Shown here piece by piece: positions 4,761 to 6,145 of a stretch of 6,145 nt of DNA. This DNA is from Thiobacillus sp. UBA2487 (GTDB taxonomy: Bacteria; Pseudomonadota; Gammaproteobacteria; Burkholderiales; Sulfuriferulaceae). Positions within the stretch are counted from its first letter, which is position 1; each line of letters opens with the position of its first letter. Made by a program: the position numbers and the translations under genes. The DNA is taken from assembly GCA_002341815.1 (NCBI GenBank), contig DDOT01000029.1, forward strand, positions 19,089-25,233, in the 5' to 3' direction. Under the pieces are notes generated by a model that did not search any database, was not told the origin of the DNA, and worked only from the letters and a program-made list of their open reading frames with translations.

Positions 4761-6145
4761 ATGCTGCGTTATTGGATGGGTCTGTTGTGTTGTCTTATGG
4801 CGATGCCTGGTATGGCAGTGACCAGTAAAGCCAGTAAAACCTTGCTGGTATATGAATCGATTGGCCAAGCGCCAAATTATTCGGTCAGTTTTCGCGTGTA
4901 CAGTGCCGCACTGGGATTTAGTGCCGCGTCAGGGCTATCGTTTAATTTGGCAGCCGCTCACGAGCAAGCTGCGACGGCAAACGCGATTGCTCAGTTGCCA
5001 GTGATTCCTGCGCTGGATAAACAGGGAAGATTGTTAACCCAGTCGGCATTGTTGAACATTGCCAATCAGATGGCCGTTCAGTATGCGCAGACATTGGCCG
5101 GTCAAATGGCTGGCACCATGCAAACGGCAGGGGCGGCCTCCGGTATTTTTAATTATGCCCAACAAGTCAGGGTGCAAGGTAACGCACAACCCATGTATCT
5201 GGTTTGGCAGGAACTGGTGGATGTTAATGGAAGACCGCGTTACGGTAATTTTGTATTGCAACCCGGCGCACCCAATTACCTGTACGGTAATTACACGTCG
5301 TTGGCGGTTGCCAACACCTTGCCGGCCAGTTTTGCATATCCGCAAGGTGGTCAATTGGTTTGGCAGCAGGTTAAACCGCTAACCCAGCCCAATCAAGCGC
5401 CGCAAGCCATGACCACGCCGCAAACCGTCAATGTGAATGGCGCATTTGATGCGCCAGTGGCCGATCAGAATGCAACGACGTATCCGGCTGGCTGTCAGGC
5501 AGATGCGACCGGCAAGGTGTTTTGCGATCCGGATTACGGCCTGAAGTGCCTGATTAATCATGCGTCAGATCCGTATAGTCCCGCACAGCCCAATCCGGCA
5601 AATCCGGCGGATAGTGGTTGTCCCGCCACCCCGATTAACGGGTTCACAGATTTTGTGACAATCCTGAATCAAAATGGCGCATCGGCCGGGTATCTGGATT
5701 ATGTGCGCAGTCTGTCGCCGGTCTATACGTATTCCACTAATGCCCAAGGTCAGACCGTGCAAACCGCGCAGGTGTCGGTGAGTGTGGATTCTCGATTGTT
5801 GTCGTTATCGAAAGACTTTTATGGATGTGCTTTCGATATCAAGTCTCAAAGAGCAACTTGTACTTCTCATATCAGTATTCGGTGTTCCAGCCCGACAGGT
5901 ATGTTTGTTTTTGGTGGAAATGCGGGCGCTGGGTTGTGTTATTCGGGGGATAGTTATCTGGGGGCTGAACTGTCTCCTGACGTGATGGCATATGGGTCAC
6001 AAACATTTACCATTACCGACTGCCCCATACAAACGATGGATAAAAACGGGTGCTTTAATTCATCAGGGACGGGGAACATACAATCCGGCCATGTAAATGG
6101 TAATCCCGCAACGGGCACATTCACTAACGCGGGTCACATTGGTTA
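4761..6145 (+). CDS. Exported Cys-rich protein of unknown function (3' end outside window)
   Basis: The frame opens at ATG 4761 and stays open to the window end, giving at least 461 residues. MLRYWMGLLCCLMAMPGMA resembles a Sec signal peptide with cleavage near residue 19; the Cys pair inside it does not form a good lipobox. Residues 20-110 are Ala/Gln/Ser-rich. Residues 55-135 look largely helical, with many Gln, Ala and Met. Residues 136-215 (MYLVWQELVDVNGRPRYGNF and on) look beta-rich with aromatic residues, followed by a Pro/Gln/Asn-rich linker. The mature protein has no Cys before residue 245, then ten: 245, 255, 263, 287, 356, 367, 375, 393, 421 and 431. This implies disulfide-stabilised periplasmic or extracellular domains. 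From about residue 345, codon choice shifts toward TCT, AGA and ACT, and the sequence becomes Gly/Asn/Ser-rich. I do not recognise the family. Position at the end of a pilus operon makes a surface, tip or outer-membrane component plausible; TraN-like or adhesin roles are guesses. Confidence 0.75.
   Translation, partial: MLRYWMGLLCCLMAMPGMAVTSKASKTLLVYESIGQAPNYSVSFRVYSAALGFSAASGLSFNLAAAHEQAATANAIAQLPVIPALDKQGRLLTQSALLNIANQMAVQYAQTLAGQMAGTMQTAGAASGIFNYAQQVRVQGNAQPMYLVWQELVDVNGRPRYGNFVLQPGAPNYLYGNYTSLAVANTLPASFAYPQGGQLVWQQVKPLTQPNQAPQAMTTPQTVNVNGAFDAPVADQNATTYPAGCQADATGKVFCDPDYGLKCLINHASDPYSPAQPNPANPADSGCPATPINGFTDFVTILNQNGASAGYLDYVRSLSPVYTYSTNAQGQTVQTAQVSVSVDSRLLSLSKDFYGCAFDIKSQRATCTSHISIRCSSPTGMFVFGGNAGAGLCYSGDSYLGAELSPDVMAYGSQTFTITDCPIQTMDKNGCFNSSGTGNIQSGHVNGNPATGTFTNAGHIG

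Noticed and set aside
5059..5382. Plus-strand frame of 107 codons within the last gene
   Set aside because: It lies wholly inside the 4761-6145 frame, has no ribosome binding site, and its translation is rich in Arg, Cys, Pro and Trp, as expected for an out-of-phase reading.
5591..6088. CAATCCGG at 5591-5598 and 6081-6088, resembling the core of R64 shufflon recombination sites (CCAATCCGG)
   Set aside because: Only eight bases are shared, both copies are in the same orientation, and the flanks do not match the 19-base site. No recombinase gene or inverted repeats are seen, so this is probably chance.

Overview
The window looks like the inside of one long operon from a Gram-negative bacterium, most likely a proteobacterium. 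Six coding regions lie on the + strand, with only about 6 to 22 bases between most of them. The first gene (1-320) and the last gene (4761 onward) run off the window. G+C is close to one half by eye, with TTG and CTG favoured for leucine. I see no tRNA, rRNA, insertion sequence, CRISPR array, convincing promoter or rho-independent terminator. The species cannot be named from this sequence.

Layout: (1) 1-320, the C-terminal part of a type IV pilin-like protein; (2) 343-1080, a second, paralogous type IV prepilin with a clear GFSLVEV processing site but an unusually long or mis-called leader; (3) 1091-1939, a pilin-like protein with a class-III leader but no Glu at mature position 5, as in GspK/PilX-type tip subunits; (4) 1946-3028, a PilT-family retraction ATPase with all catalytic boxes; (5) 3039-4025, a large prepilin-like protein whose globular part appears to be two pseudopilin domains in tandem; (6) 4036-4752, a periplasmic protein like PilP of IncI/R64-type pili and the GspC HR domain; (7) 4761 to the end, a large secreted protein with a Cys-free N-terminal half and a Cys-rich C-terminal half, not recognised.

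Together they suggest part of a type IV pilus or type II-secretion-like filament system. The prepilins would form the filament and its tip, the PilT-like motor would power retraction, and the PilP-like protein would link the inner-membrane platform to the secretin. The last, secreted protein could be an outer-surface or tip component (inference only). No assembly ATPase (PilB/GspE), platform protein (PilC/GspF), secretin or prepilin peptidase lies in the window. They would be expected in the flanks if the system is complete.

The least ordinary points are the double-domain pseudopilin, its apparent distant kinship to the Glu5-lacking protein two genes upstream, the retraction ATPase embedded among pilin genes, the odd 160-base leader region of the second pilin, and the unrecognised Cys-rich exported protein.
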